A DNA stretch of 10,143 nucleotides. It comes from Propionibacteriaceae bacterium. Lineage in GTDB: Bacteria > Actinomycetota > Actinomycetes > Propionibacteriales > Propionibacteriaceae. The DNA lies in NCBI GenBank assembly GCA_030544185.1, contig JAUNRO010000080.1:1251-11393 (forward strand), given 5' to 3'. The notes under the pieces were generated by a model. That model did no database searches. It was not told the origin of the DNA and was given only the letters and a program-made list of their open reading frames with translations. This document shows positions 1-6,778 of the stretch, piece after piece. Position 1 is the stretch's first letter; each line of letters begins with the position of its first letter. The position numbers and the translations under genes are program-made.

Positions 1-1
1 C

Positions 2-193
2 CAGATGCCGGCCGGGGTGCCCGTCGCGACCGTCGCCATCGGCAACGCCCGCAACGCCGGCCTGCTGGCCGTGCGGATCCTGGCGATCGGCGATGCGGAG
101 CTGACCCGGCGGATGCTCGAGTTCCAAGACGAGCTGAAGAAGTCGGCGCACGCCAAGGGCGAGAAGGTGCGCGCGGCGCAGGGCGGGGGCTGA
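2..193 (+). CDS. purE: PurE, N5-carboxyaminoimidazole ribonucleotide mutase (3' end only)
   Basis: Class I PurE moves the carboxyl group of N5-CAIR to C4 to give CAIR in cytoplasmic de novo purine synthesis. Only the last 63 codons lie in the window; the reading frame is already open at base 2 and the start is upstream. The segment [20 protein letters not shown] is the highly conserved C-terminal core of class I PurE, with the [13 protein letters not shown] strand and the [12 protein letters not shown] helix, followed by the usual C-terminal helix (roughly [17 protein letters not shown]) and a short Gly tail. Class I PurE is about 160-170 residues, so a little over one third is present. The partner purK would be expected upstream but is not visible. 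The next gene starts 5 bp after the stop, so they are probably co-transcribed. The identification is firm; only the missing 5' part is unknown. Confidence 0.93.
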   Translation, partial: QMPAGVPVATVAIGNARNAGLLAVRILAIGDAELTRRMLEFQDELKKSAHAKGEKVRAAQGGG

Positions 194-198
194 GTCCG

Positions 199-972
199 AT
201 GCGCGACGTCCTGCGTGGTGCCGGGCTGCTGGTCCGGGGGCTGGGGATCGTGCTCTCGCGGCCCAGGCTGTTCGGCCTCGGCATGCTGCCCCCGTTGATC
301 ACCTCCGTGCTGATGGTGGTGGCGCTCGTCGTGCTGGGGATGAACCTCGATGCGATCGTGGCGGCGCTGACCGGGTTCACCGACGCGTGGGGGACCGCCG
401 GCACCATCGTCCGTGCCGTCATCGCGGTCGTGGTGTTCCTCGCCGCGATCCTGGTCATGGTGCTGACCTTCACCACGATCACGCTCGCGCTCGGTGACCC
501 GATCTATCAGCGGATCTCGCAACGCGTGGACGCTGAGTTCGGGCCACTGCCCCCTGAGGCGGAGGAGGCCACCGCGGCGATGATCGCCCGGTCGATCCGC
601 CAGTCCGCCGCCACGATCGGGCTCTCCGCGTTGGCCGCAGTGTGCTGCTTCCTCGTCGGTCTGGTCCCCGCGGTCGGCGCGGCGCTCGCCGCCATCACCT
701 CGGCCGTCACCGGTGGGCGGCTGATGGCCCGCGAGCTCACCGGGCCGGCCTTCGAACGCCGGGGCCGGCTCCGGACCGCCGACCGGCGCCCCGTCCTCGC
801 CCGCCACCGCGGGCTCGCGCTGGGCTTCGGGGTGCCCGCCTTCTGGCTGCTCTCGATCCCCGGTGTCGCGGTGCTCATCTTCCCTGCCGCGGTCGCCGGA
901 GCCACCCTGCTGGTGCGGCGGATGCTCGGGGAGGGAACTTTTGCCGATCTCCCGCGGGGGCGCAGGAACTGA
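199..972 (+). CDS. EI24-domain (CysZ-like) multi-span membrane protein
   Basis: The 257-residue product is an integral membrane protein that I assign to the EI24/CysZ-like family. Hydrophobic spans lie at about residues 28-50, 70-97, 137-168 and 205-240. The loop GDPIYQRISQRVDAEFGPLP (residues 99-118), after the second long hydrophobic block, resembles the conserved loop of EI24/CysZ proteins. CysZ itself is linked to sulfate uptake, but actinobacterial EI24 proteins have no settled role and nothing here suggests sulfur metabolism. The ATG at 199 follows the purE stop by 5 bp. A G-rich stretch about 9 nt upstream (inside the end of purE) may act as ribosome binding site, so the gene looks translationally linked to purE. 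The 16-bp gap to the acyl-CoA dehydrogenase gene contains a promoter-like box for that gene. Existence of the gene is secure; the family call is moderate and substrate is unknown. Confidence 0.75.
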   Translation: MRDVLRGAGLLVRGLGIVLSRPRLFGLGMLPPLITSVLMVVALVVLGMNLDAIVAALTGFTDAWGTAGTIVRAVIAVVVFLAAILVMVLTFTTITLALGDPIYQRISQRVDAEFGPLPPEAEEATAAMIARSIRQSAATIGLSALAAVCCFLVGLVPAVGAALAAITSAVTGGRLMARELTGPAFERRGRLRTADRRPVLARHRGLALGFGVPAFWLLSIPGVAVLIFPAAVAGATLLVRRMLGEGTFADLPRGRRN

Positions 973-976
973 CCAG

Positions 977-982
977 TAGCAT
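977..982 (+). promoter_or_regulatory. Candidate -10 box (TAGCAT) for a leaderless acyl-CoA dehydrogenase mRNA
   Basis: TAGCAT matches the actinobacterial -10 pattern TAnnnT and ends 6 bp before the GTG at 989, so transcription would begin at or next to the start codon. No Shine-Dalgarno sequence lies at normal distance and no -35 hexamer is obvious; the -35 is often poorly conserved in this group. It would give the dehydrogenase its own promoter inside the purE transcription unit. This is a pattern call only. Confidence 0.45.
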
Positions 983-988
983 CGCGAC

Positions 989-2161
989 GTGACCAGTTTC
1001 GATGACATGTATCGCCCGAGCGAAGACCATGAGATGTTCCGGGCCGCGATCCGCGAGATCGCGCAGGAGAAGATCGCCCCGGCCGCGGTCGCTGCCGACG
1101 AGAATGCGGACTTCCCCGCGGAGGCCTATGCGGCGCTGAAGCAGGCCGACTTCCATGCCCCGCACATCCCCGAGGACTATGACGGCGTCGGGGCGGACGC
1201 GTTGGCGACGGTGATCATCATCGAGGAGGTCGCGGCCGCGTGTGCGTCGTCGTCGCTGATCCCGGCGGTCAACAAGCTGGCCACCGTGCCGTTGCTGCTG
1301 TCCGGTTCGCAGGAGGTCAAGCAGGCCTACCTGCCGCCGGTCGCCCGGGGCGAGGGGCTGATCTCCTATTGCCTGTCCGAGCCCGATGCCGGCTCGGACG
1401 TGGCGGGGATGAAGGCGCGCGCGGTCGCCGACGGCGATGAGTGGGTGCTCAACGGCACCAAGGCGTGGATCTCCAACGCCGGAGAGGCGGAGTGGTACAC
1501 GACGTTCGCCGCCACCGATCCCGGCGCCCGGGCCAAGGGGATCTCGTGCTTCATGGTGCACAAGTCCGACGCCGGAGTGTCGTTCGGGGCGAAGGAGAAG
1601 AAGCTGGGGATCAAGGGCTCCCCGACCCGCCAGGTGATCCTCGACAATGTCCGGATCCCGGGGGACCGGTTGGTCGGCGATGTCAACACCGGATTCCTGA
1701 CCGCGATGAAGACACTGGATCACACCCGGGTGACGATCGCGGCCCAAGCGGTCGGGATCGCGCAGGGGGCGCTGGATTTCGCCTTGGACTATGTGCAGCA
1801 GCGCAAGCAATTCGGTCGCCCGATCAGTGACAACCAGGGTGTGCAGTTCATGCTGGCCGACATGGGCATGAAGCTCGAGGCAGCCCGGCAGCTCACCTAT
1901 GCCGCGGCCTGCCGCTCGGAGCGCACCGATGCGGATCTGACCTATTTCGGGGCCGCCGCGAAGTGCTTCGCCTCGGATGTGGCGATGGAGATCACGACCG
2001 ATGCGGTGCAGTTGCTGGGTGGCTACGGCTATACGCGCGACTATCCGGTGGAGCGCATGATGCGCGATGCCAAGATCACCCAGATCTATGAGGGCACCAA
2101 CCAGATCCAGCGCATCGTCATGGCCCGCCAGCTCCTGTCGGGCCTGCCGAAGAACCGCTGA
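989..2161 (+). CDS. Acyl-CoA dehydrogenase (short/branched-chain type)
   Basis: This is a complete 390-residue flavoenzyme that introduces the alpha-beta double bond into an acyl-CoA and passes electrons from FAD to electron-transfer flavoprotein. The N-terminal helical domain covers about residues 1-120. The first family signature is at 127-137 ([11 protein letters not shown]) with the beta domain after it. The C-terminal helical domain contains [21 protein letters not shown] (272-292) and the second signature [20 protein letters not shown] (341-360). Glu368 in IYEGTNQIQ sits at the catalytic-base position of short-, medium- and short/branched-chain enzymes. The GTG at 989 is chosen because [18 protein letters not shown] aligns with normal N-termini of the family and a TAnnnT box lies just upstream. 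Mycobacterial fadE25 also neighbours purE (from memory), which suggests orthology. The substrate cannot be read from sequence; short or branched acyl-CoAs are most likely. Confidence 0.94.
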   Translation: MTSFDDMYRPSEDHEMFRAAIREIAQEKIAPAAVAADENADFPAEAYAALKQADFHAPHIPEDYDGVGADALATVIIIEEVAAACASSSLIPAVNKLATVPLLLSGSQEVKQAYLPPVARGEGLISYCLSEPDAGSDVAGMKARAVADGDEWVLNGTKAWISNAGEAEWYTTFAATDPGARAKGISCFMVHKSDAGVSFGAKEKKLGIKGSPTRQVILDNVRIPGDRLVGDVNTGFLTAMKTLDHTRVTIAAQAVGIAQGALDFALDYVQQRKQFGRPISDNQGVQFMLADMGMKLEAARQLTYAAACRSERTDADLTYFGAAAKCFASDVAMEITTDAVQLLGGYGYTRDYPVERMMRDAKITQIYEGTNQIQRIVMARQLLSGLPKNR

Positions 2162-2173
2162 CCCGGCGATCGG

Positions 2174-2203
2174 CCGCGCGAGTCTGCTGTCCGACGCGCG
2201 CGG
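2174..2203. terminator. GC-rich hairpin between convergent genes
   Basis: The arms CCGCGCGAGTC (2174-2184) and GACGCGCGCGG (2193-2203) pair over 11 positions with one internal A/G mismatch, around an 8-nt loop. The hairpin fills the 42-bp gap between the stop of the acyl-CoA dehydrogenase gene and the convergent stop of the DUF4333 gene at 2204, so it could end transcription from both sides. There is no T-tract on either side, so intrinsic termination would be of the weak actinobacterial kind. Confidence 0.4.
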
Positions 2204-2500
2204 TCACACGGTCCGCATGTCGAAGTTGACGTCCCTGTCCTCGACCGACGTGACCGTCACCTCGACACCGACTTCCTGACCCTGCATCGTCAGCGTGCAG
2301 TTCATCTGGGCGCCGACCTCACCCTTGAGGTCCTCGGGGCACTCGACCTGTTCGATCGGCGCAGGCAGCTGGGGGCCGAGGTTGGTCTCGATTGCGTTCT
2401 CGACCTGGTCCTTGCTCACCGTGACTGACGTAGTGCAGCCGGTGATGCCCACCGTCGCCACCAACGCGGCGGCGCCGCACACCAATAGTTTGCGGATCAT
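2204..2500 (-). CDS. DUF4333-type small secreted lipoprotein
   Basis: The 98-residue product begins MIRKLLVCGAAALVATV, a short lipoprotein signal peptide, and has the lipobox ITGC with Cys22 as the expected lipidated residue. The mature part holds CPEDLKGEVGAQMNC, a Cys54-Cys68 pair, then alternating Val/Thr strands (GVEVTVTSVEDRDVNFDM). This matches the DUF4333 fold found in actinobacterial lipoproteins and membrane proteins, whose function is unknown. The frame is open up to an ATG at 2566. I chose the internal ATG at 2500 because it puts the positively charged signal-peptide start first and has a strong Shine-Dalgarno (GGAAGGAA) 7 nt upstream; the extra 22 residues would spoil the signal. 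It lies 108 bp downstream of the LCP gene on the same strand, so it may be co-transcribed, but it has a promoter-like box of its own. The lipoprotein call is firm, the domain call good. Confidence 0.8.
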   Translation of the reverse strand: MIRKLLVCGAAALVATVGITGCTTSVTVSKDQVENAIETNLGPQLPAPIEQVECPEDLKGEVGAQMNCTLTMQGQEVGVEVTVTSVEDRDVNFDMRTV

Positions 2501-2507
2501 GATCGAG

Positions 2508-2515
2508 TTCCTTCC
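2508..2515 (-). promoter_or_regulatory. Ribosome binding site that fixes the lipoprotein start
   Basis: On the minus strand GGAAGGAA, within the purine run GGGGGAAGGAA, ends 7 nt before the ATG at 2500. It decides for this start over the in-frame ATG at 2566. Confidence 0.7.
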
Positions 2516-2555
2516 CCCGGGACCCGGAGTGTGCTTGCGCGGGCCAGTGCCACGA

Positions 2556-2561
2556 ATGTTA
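2556..2561 (-). promoter_or_regulatory. Candidate -10 box (TAACAT) for the DUF4333 lipoprotein gene
   Basis: TAACAT on the minus strand fits TAnnnT and would place a transcription start near 2549, giving a leader of about 49 nt that includes the strong ribosome binding site. A perfect 12-bp palindrome (CGGGCCGGCCCG, 2566-2577) sits immediately upstream of the box and could be part of a terminator for the LCP gene or an operator. No good -35 is visible. Confidence 0.3.
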
Positions 2562-2608
2562 GCCACGGGCCGGCCCGCTTGTCGCCGGGGTCAGCCACGC
2601 CCGCCGAA

Positions 2609-3877
2609 TCAACCGGGTGGTCGGATGAAGCGCTCCAGGCGGGAGGTGTCACCCGCGGCGATCTCGCCGAACATCTGGCCCGCCGCCTCGGTGTTCCACA
2701 GCATCGACGAGCCCGCGGCGGTGCTCGCATTGGGGTTCGCCACCGGCACGGTGAGGGCGACGCCCTGGCCGGTGCCGAGCTTCATCATTGGCCCCGCCAA
2801 GCCGGCGAGCGATCCGATGCCGCTGTCCCGGTCGACGTGCAACGACTGCGCCGCGCCGGTGTTGAGCTGCCACCACCGGACCGGGTTCACCACGGTCATG
2901 GGTGAGGCGGCCTTCTTGACGATCCCGGCCACCATCTCCCGCTGCCGGTTCATGCGGCCCAGATCGCCGGTCGGATCGGCATACCGCATCCGCACATAGC
3001 CCAGCGCCGTCGGGCCGTCCATGGTCTGGCAGCCGGCCGGGATGTCCAGGCGGGAGTAGCGATCCTTGATCGGGGCGGCGGGACACATCTCGATGCCACC
3101 CAAGGCATCGATCACGTTCACGAAGCCGCCGAACCCGATCTCGGCGTAGTGGTCCACTCGCAGGCCCGTGTTCTGCTCGACGGTCTGGATCAGCAGCGGT
3201 GCCCCGCCGAAGGCATAGGCCGCGTTGATCTTGTTCCGTCCGTGGCCCGGGATCGGCACATAGGAATCGCGAGGGATCGAGATCAGCGCGGGGCGCCCGG
3301 ACGGTGGGACGTAGAGCAGCATCATCGTGTCCGTGCGCTGCCCCTCGATATCGCCGGTGCCGAGGCGGCCGCGCTCCTGTTCGCTCAGGCCCTCCCGCGA
3401 GTCCGACCCGACGAGCAGCCAGAGGTTTCCGGGCTGGTGCGCGGGGCGCTCACCGCTCGGCATGGCGTCGACCTTGGTGGTGGTCGACCAGGCATACAGC
3501 GGCGTACCCACCCAGAACACCAGCCAGGCCAGCAGCAACACGACCACCGTGCGGGCGAAGGAGCGCACCGGGCGCCGGCGCCGGCGCCGGCGGCTGGTCG
3601 CGGGGGGAGGCGGCGGAGGCGGCGAGGCATTGCGCCCGCGCGTACGCCCGCGGCCACTTCCGCGCGCACGCCCGCGCGGGGCGGGAGCCGGGGCCGGCGC
3701 CGGAGACGGGGCGATGCGGGTGCGTTCCTGGGGCGGGGTTCCGGCGGGCGGGGTGGGTTCGCCGAAGGACGCCCGGCGGCGATCGCCGGGCGGGGGCGGG
3801 GGTCGGTCGGGGCTGGAGTGGGATTCGGGTTCGGACCGATACAGCCACTCCAGATCGTCATTGCGCCCCTGTGCCAT
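2609..3877 (-). CDS. LytR-CpsA-Psr (LCP) family protein, single-anchor type
   Basis: The product, 422 residues from the chosen start, is an LCP phosphotransferase: these enzymes move lipid-linked glycopolymers onto peptidoglycan outside the cell. Residues 1-105 are a cytoplasmic tail rich in Pro, Arg and Gly, with a PAPAPAP segment, seven consecutive Pro (86-92) and seven consecutive Arg (96-102). One transmembrane helix follows at about 108-130. The extracellular LCP domain runs from about 150 to 325 with GSDSRE (157-162), RTDT (181-184), SIPRDSY (200-206), NKINAAYAFGG (215-225) and RMRYADPTGDLGRMNRQ (296-312), so the pyrophosphate- and metal-binding Arg and Asp residues are present. Cys265 and Cys283 may form a disulfide. 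I chose ATG 3877 because MAQGRNDDLEWLYR resembles other LCP N-termini and a TAnnnT box is 7 bp upstream; GTG 3895, with GGAGGGG 13 nt upstream, is the alternative. It is divergent from a second LCP gene. Confidence 0.92.
   Translation of the reverse strand: MAQGRNDDLEWLYRSEPESHSSPDRPPPPPGDRRRASFGEPTPPAGTPPQERTRIAPSPAPAPAPAPRGRARGSGRGRTRGRNASPPPPPPPATSRRRRRRRPVRSFARTVVVLLLAWLVFWVGTPLYAWSTTTKVDAMPSGERPAHQPGNLWLLVGSDSREGLSEQERGRLGTGDIEGQRTDTMMLLYVPPSGRPALISIPRDSYVPIPGHGRNKINAAYAFGGAPLLIQTVEQNTGLRVDHYAEIGFGGFVNVIDALGGIEMCPAAPIKDRYSRLDIPAGCQTMDGPTALGYVRMRYADPTGDLGRMNRQREMVAGIVKKAASPMTVVNPVRWWQLNTGAAQSLHVDRDSGIGSLAGLAGPMMKLGTGQGVALTVPVANPNASTAAGSSMLWNTEAAGQMFGEIAAGDTSRLERFIRPPG
3571..3594. repeat. 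Hexanucleotide tandem repeat, GGCGCC x4 (last unit imperfect)
   Basis: Three exact GGCGCC units and a fourth, GGCGGC, run head to tail inside the LCP gene. On the coding (minus) strand they read as alternating CGC and CGG codons and make up most of the seven-Arg run just before the transmembrane helix. Units of six bases keep the frame, so gain or loss of a unit would change only the number of Arg residues. Confidence 0.8.
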
Positions 3878-3884
3878 GGTGACC

Positions 3885-3890
3885 AAGGTA
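3885..3890 (-). promoter_or_regulatory. Candidate -10 box (TACCTT) for the single-anchor LCP gene
   Basis: On the minus strand TACCTT fits TAnnnT and ends 7 bp before the ATG at 3877, the geometry of a leaderless transcript. If real, it rules out the upstream GTG at 3895. No recognisable -35 is present. Confidence 0.4.
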
Positions 3891-3951
3891 CTCACTCGCA
3901 GGACCGGCCCCCTCCTGTGGCCGGACCCGGGGTTCGTCGGCGTGGCGTTCC

Positions 3952-3974
3952 GGATTGGGCAGCGGTGGCAATCC
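3952..3974. promoter_or_regulatory. Dyad GGATTG-N11-CAATCC in the divergent LCP spacer
   Basis: A 6-bp inverted repeat separated by 11 bp lies in the middle of the 155-bp region between the two divergent LCP genes. Spacing and position suit a dimeric regulator that could act on both genes, and CATACT (3974-3979), a weak -10-like box for the plus-strand gene, abuts it. Six-base arms can occur by chance, so this is tentative. Confidence 0.25.
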
Positions 3975-4020
3975 ATACTGAAACGACCCGCAAGGGTGCT
4001 TCCTTCCCCGTTGAGCACCG

Positions 4021-4025
4021 AAAGG
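4021..4025 (+). promoter_or_regulatory. Ribosome binding site of the three-span LCP gene
   Basis: AAAGG (in GAAAGG) ends 7 nt before the GTG at 4033, which supports that start codon. This gene therefore looks leadered, unlike its divergent neighbour. Confidence 0.55.
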
Positions 4026-4032
4026 CCCGACC

Positions 4033-5625
4033 GTGGCGCATTCCCGGACCGATCGCAGCCGCCTGCCCTTCCCTGCTCGCCCGAGCACCGACGAGGCGCC
4101 GCCCTATCGCGCCGAGGCACAGGTCCGCAGCGACCGGTTGCGGCTGTGGCGCGGCGTTGGCCGGGTGGGCATGACGCTGCTGGTCCCCGGATCGGCGCAG
4201 TTGCTGTCCCGGGAGAAGCACATCGGCCGCTGGGCGATCCGGATCTGGGCCGCAGTCATCCTCAGCGTCCTCGCCTGGTTCCTCCTGTTGTTCGTCAACC
4301 GTGGTGCCGCGGTCGCGATCATCTCGTTCAAGCCGCTCACGGTGCTGATGGCGGCGGTGCTGGCGCTCGGCGGGATCGGTTGGGCCGGCCTGCTGCTGCA
4401 CGCCTGGAAGCTCTCCAACCCGATCTCCCTCGCGCCGAAGCACCGGCTCGGGTTCGGCGCGGCCAGCCTCGCCCTCGCGCTCGGGATCTCCGGCACCGGT
4501 CTCGCGTCGGCGTCGGTGATGAACGCCCAGGGCGATTTCATCGGCAGCGTGTTCGCCGGCGGGGGCGACACGGCGGTGAAGGACGGGCGTTACAACGTGC
4601 TGCTGCTCGGCGGCGATGCCGACCAGGGCCGCCAAGGCCTGCGCCCCGACTCCCTGACGGTGGCCAGCGTCGACGCCCGCACGGGCCACACCGTGCTGTT
4701 CTCGCTGCCGCGCAACCTCGAGGACTTCTCGTTCCCGAGCTATTCGCCGATGCGCAAGCTCTATCCGGACAAGTTCACCTGCTCCGAACACGCCTGCATG
4801 CTGAACGCCGTCTATACCGCCGCGACGGAGAACGCCGGGCTCTATCCGGGTGTCCGCGATCCGGGTGCGGTGGCGACGGTGGAAGCGGTGGAGTGGATCA
4901 CCGGGTTGGACATCAACTATTACGTGCTGGTGGATCTCGACGGGTTCAAGGAGCTCATCGATGCCGTCGGCGGCATCAAGGTCGATGTCATGAAGCCGGT
5001 CCCGGTCGGCGGGGGCTCCACCGCGGTCGGCCGCTATATCGAGCCGGGCACCGCGGTCCACCTCAACGGCCAGGACGCGCTGTGGTTCGCCCGCTCCCGC
5101 CACGACTCCAACGACTATGAGCGCATGGCGCGGCAGAAGTGCGTCATGCACGCGATGCTCAACCAGCTCGACCCGTTCACCGTGGCCACCAAGTTCACCG
5201 GCATCGCCAGCGCCGGCAAGGAGGTCATGAGCAGCAACGTGCCGGCGGGGGAGATGGATCGCCTCATCGACCTGGCGCTCAAGGCACGATCGACCAAGAT
5301 CGCGTCGGTGTCGTTCGTGCCGCCGCTGATCTATCCCGGCGCGCCGGACTTCGGGGTGGCGCGCACGATCGTCGCCGAGCGCATCGACGCCGCCGAGGAG
5401 GCCGCGAAGCAGCCCGCCGCGCCGGCCACCACCGAGGCGCCCGCGCCGCCCCCGACCACCCAGGCCCCGAGCCCGAGCGCCGCGGCCACGAGTGGGCGCA
5501 GCGCCACGCGGACCCCGAGTGCGACGCGCCTGGCCAGCCCGACGCCCGCGCCGGCCCGGCCCAGGGCCGCGAAGGTCAATCCGGCCGACACCGACGATCT
5601 CGGCATCGTCTGCCGAGCCGCCTGA
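4033..5625 (+). CDS. LytR-CpsA-Psr (LCP) family protein, three-span type
   Basis: This 530-residue membrane protein is a second LCP glycopolymer transferase. The N-terminal region contains LLVPGSAQLL (49-58), a motif common in actinobacterial LCP proteins, and three predicted spans at about 67-88, 102-124 and 139-160. The LCP domain covers about 186-385: LLLGGDADQGR (190-200), RPDS (204-207), FSLPRNLEDF (223-232), DINYYVLVDLDGFKELIDAV (293-312) and FARSRHDSNDYERMARQ (352-368). All main Arg/Asp positions are seen; the PRN in place of the common PRD is, as I recall, usual in this subfamily. The tail from about 455 to 515 is low-complexity Ala/Pro/Thr/Ser, probably a spacer in the cell wall, and no LytR_C domain is visible. 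GTG 4033 is supported by AAAGG 7 nt upstream. It diverges from the other LCP gene and converges on the glycosyltransferase gene. The polymer it transfers is unknown. Confidence 0.94.
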   Translation: MAHSRTDRSRLPFPARPSTDEAPPYRAEAQVRSDRLRLWRGVGRVGMTLLVPGSAQLLSREKHIGRWAIRIWAAVILSVLAWFLLLFVNRGAAVAIISFKPLTVLMAAVLALGGIGWAGLLLHAWKLSNPISLAPKHRLGFGAASLALALGISGTGLASASVMNAQGDFIGSVFAGGGDTAVKDGRYNVLLLGGDADQGRQGLRPDSLTVASVDARTGHTVLFSLPRNLEDFSFPSYSPMRKLYPDKFTCSEHACMLNAVYTAATENAGLYPGVRDPGAVATVEAVEWITGLDINYYVLVDLDGFKELIDAVGGIKVDVMKPVPVGGGSTAVGRYIEPGTAVHLNGQDALWFARSRHDSNDYERMARQKCVMHAMLNQLDPFTVATKFTGIASAGKEVMSSNVPAGEMDRLIDLALKARSTKIASVSFVPPLIYPGAPDFGVARTIVAERIDAAEEAAKQPAAPATTEAPAPPPTTQAPSPSAAATSGRSATRTPSATRLASPTPAPARPRAAKVNPADTDDLGIVCRAA

Positions 5626-5658
5626 ACCTCGGCGCCCGGAACCGCAACGCCGCAACGC

Positions 5659-5682
5659 CCGGCCGGGCGATGCCCGGGCCGG
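5659..5682. terminator. GC hairpin between LCP and glycosyltransferase genes
   Basis: CCGGCCGGGC (5659-5668) pairs with GCCCGGGCCGG (5672-5682) around a 3-nt loop, with one bulged G. It lies in the 64-bp gap between two convergent stops, the place for a two-way terminator. There is no T-tract. Confidence 0.45.
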
Positions 5683-5689
5683 CGGCGCC

Positions 5690-6778
5690 TCAGTCCCGCG
5701 AACGGAAGGTCCGGGAGCGGTCCACGGTGTCTCCGCCGCCGCGGGTGAGCCCGACGAGGAAGCCCGCGCCCCAGCTCACATGCATGGTCGCGATCACCTC
5801 GGCGAACCGTGTCCGGTCCCGGGGAGTTCCCTCGCTGCGGCGGACGGCGAGGGCGAGAAACGCCGCGTACGCCAGCGGCGTGGCATGGGCGAGCCGCAGC
5901 AATTTCGCCGGTCCGCGGAACCGGCGTACCCCCTCCACGGCAGCGACCGCCGCACTCACCCCCAGCCCGGCGACCAGGGCGGGCGCCGCGAAGAACCGCA
6001 GGGGTGTGCGCATCGCCACATTGCGGACCAGCGCCCCCCGCCACACACCGGTGGACCAGAACTGACGCGCCAGCCTTCCCCGGGTGTCGCGCGGCCAATA
6101 GGTCACCCGCAGCTTCGGGGTGAACCAGACCAGGTGGCCGGCCTCGCGGATCCGCAGGTTGAGCTCCCAGTCCTCGCCACGGCGCACCGAGTCGTCATAG
6201 CCGCCGACCTCGGTGAGGACCTCCCGGCGGAAGATGCCGAGGTAGGCCGACTCGCACGGGCCCTCCGCGCCACTGCCGTGATAGGCGCCGCCGCCGAGGC
6301 CGAGCGGTGAGTTGTAGGCCCGGGCGACCGCCTGTTGATAGGTCGTGCGCCCCGTCGCGTCCATCACCCCTCCGCAGTTGGCGGCACCCGTGCGCCGCAG
6401 GGTCTCCACGCCGATCCGGGCGTAGTCCTCGGGGATCTCCGAATGCGCATCGACGCGGATCACGACGGGGTTCCGGGCGGCCGCGATCGCGATGTTGAGC
6501 CCACTCGGGATGTGGGCGCGGGGGTTGTGCACCAGCCGCACCCGGGGATCCTCACCCGCGATGCGCTGCGCCAGCTCCGTCGTGCCGTCGGTCGAGGGGC
6601 CCAGCGAGAGGATGAGCTCGGTCTCGCCCTCATATTCCTGATCCAGCACCGACGACACCGCATCGCGCAGGTAGGGCCGTTCATCGAGGACCGGCATCAC
6701 GAACGACACGGCGGGCCACGTGCCCTCGGGCCACGTCGGCAGGGCTCGGGCGGGGGCATCGGCCGGAATCTTCCTCAC
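5690..6778 (-). CDS. Family 2 glycosyltransferase (ExoA-like)
   Basis: The 362-residue product is a GT-A fold, membrane-bound inverting glycosyltransferase. The catalytic domain starts at about residue 22 with PAVSFVMPVLDERPYLRDAV; PSTDGT (61-66) is the usual nucleotide-sugar loop. VIRVDAHSE (106-114) is the DxD-region equivalent, GEDWELNLRIREAGH (201-215) carries the acidic catalytic-base motif, and QFWSTGVWR (239-247) resembles the QxxRW acceptor motif. Hydrophobic spans near 260-281, 300-312 and 328-345 anchor the C-terminus. The overall pattern resembles succinoglycan ExoA-type enzymes. The GTG start at 6778 overlaps the stop of the TIGR03089 gene (GTGA) and has GAGAAGG 7 nt upstream, so the two are translationally coupled. 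With LCP genes on one side and a GDP-mannose gene on the other, a role in a cell-surface glycan is likely; donor and acceptor are unknown. Confidence 0.88.
   Translation of the reverse strand: MRKIPADAPARALPTWPEGTWPAVSFVMPVLDERPYLRDAVSSVLDQEYEGETELILSLGPSTDGTTELAQRIAGEDPRVRLVHNPRAHIPSGLNIAIAAARNPVVIRVDAHSEIPEDYARIGVETLRRTGAANCGGVMDATGRTTYQQAVARAYNSPLGLGGGAYHGSGAEGPCESAYLGIFRREVLTEVGGYDDSVRRGEDWELNLRIREAGHLVWFTPKLRVTYWPRDTRGRLARQFWSTGVWRGALVRNVAMRTPLRFFAAPALVAGLGVSAAVAAVEGVRRFRGPAKLLRLAHATPLAYAAFLALAVRRSEGTPRDRTRFAEVIATMHVSWGAGFLVGLTRGGGDTVDRSRTFRSRD

Noticed and set aside
875..1810. 311-codon minus-strand frame opposite the acyl-CoA dehydrogenase gene
   Set aside because: Antisense to a gene with complete family motifs; no domain is recognisable.
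2501..2566. 22-residue extension of the DUF4333 lipoprotein
   Set aside because: It would hide the signal peptide, and the strong ribosome binding site at 2508-2515 points to the ATG at 2500.
3327..5120. 597-codon plus-strand frame across both LCP genes
   Set aside because: Its first part is antisense to one LCP gene and its second part is out of frame with the other; composition is low-complexity Arg/Gly/Pro.
3892..5655. 587-codon open frame on the minus strand opposite the three-span LCP gene
   Set aside because: It is antisense to a gene with clear LCP motifs; the translation is Arg/Gly-rich without any domain, as expected from an open shadow frame in very GC-rich DNA.
5139..6065. 308-codon plus-strand frame over the LCP 3' end and glycosyltransferase 3' end
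   Set aside because: Out of frame with one gene and antisense to the other; the content is repetitive Arg/Ala/Gly.
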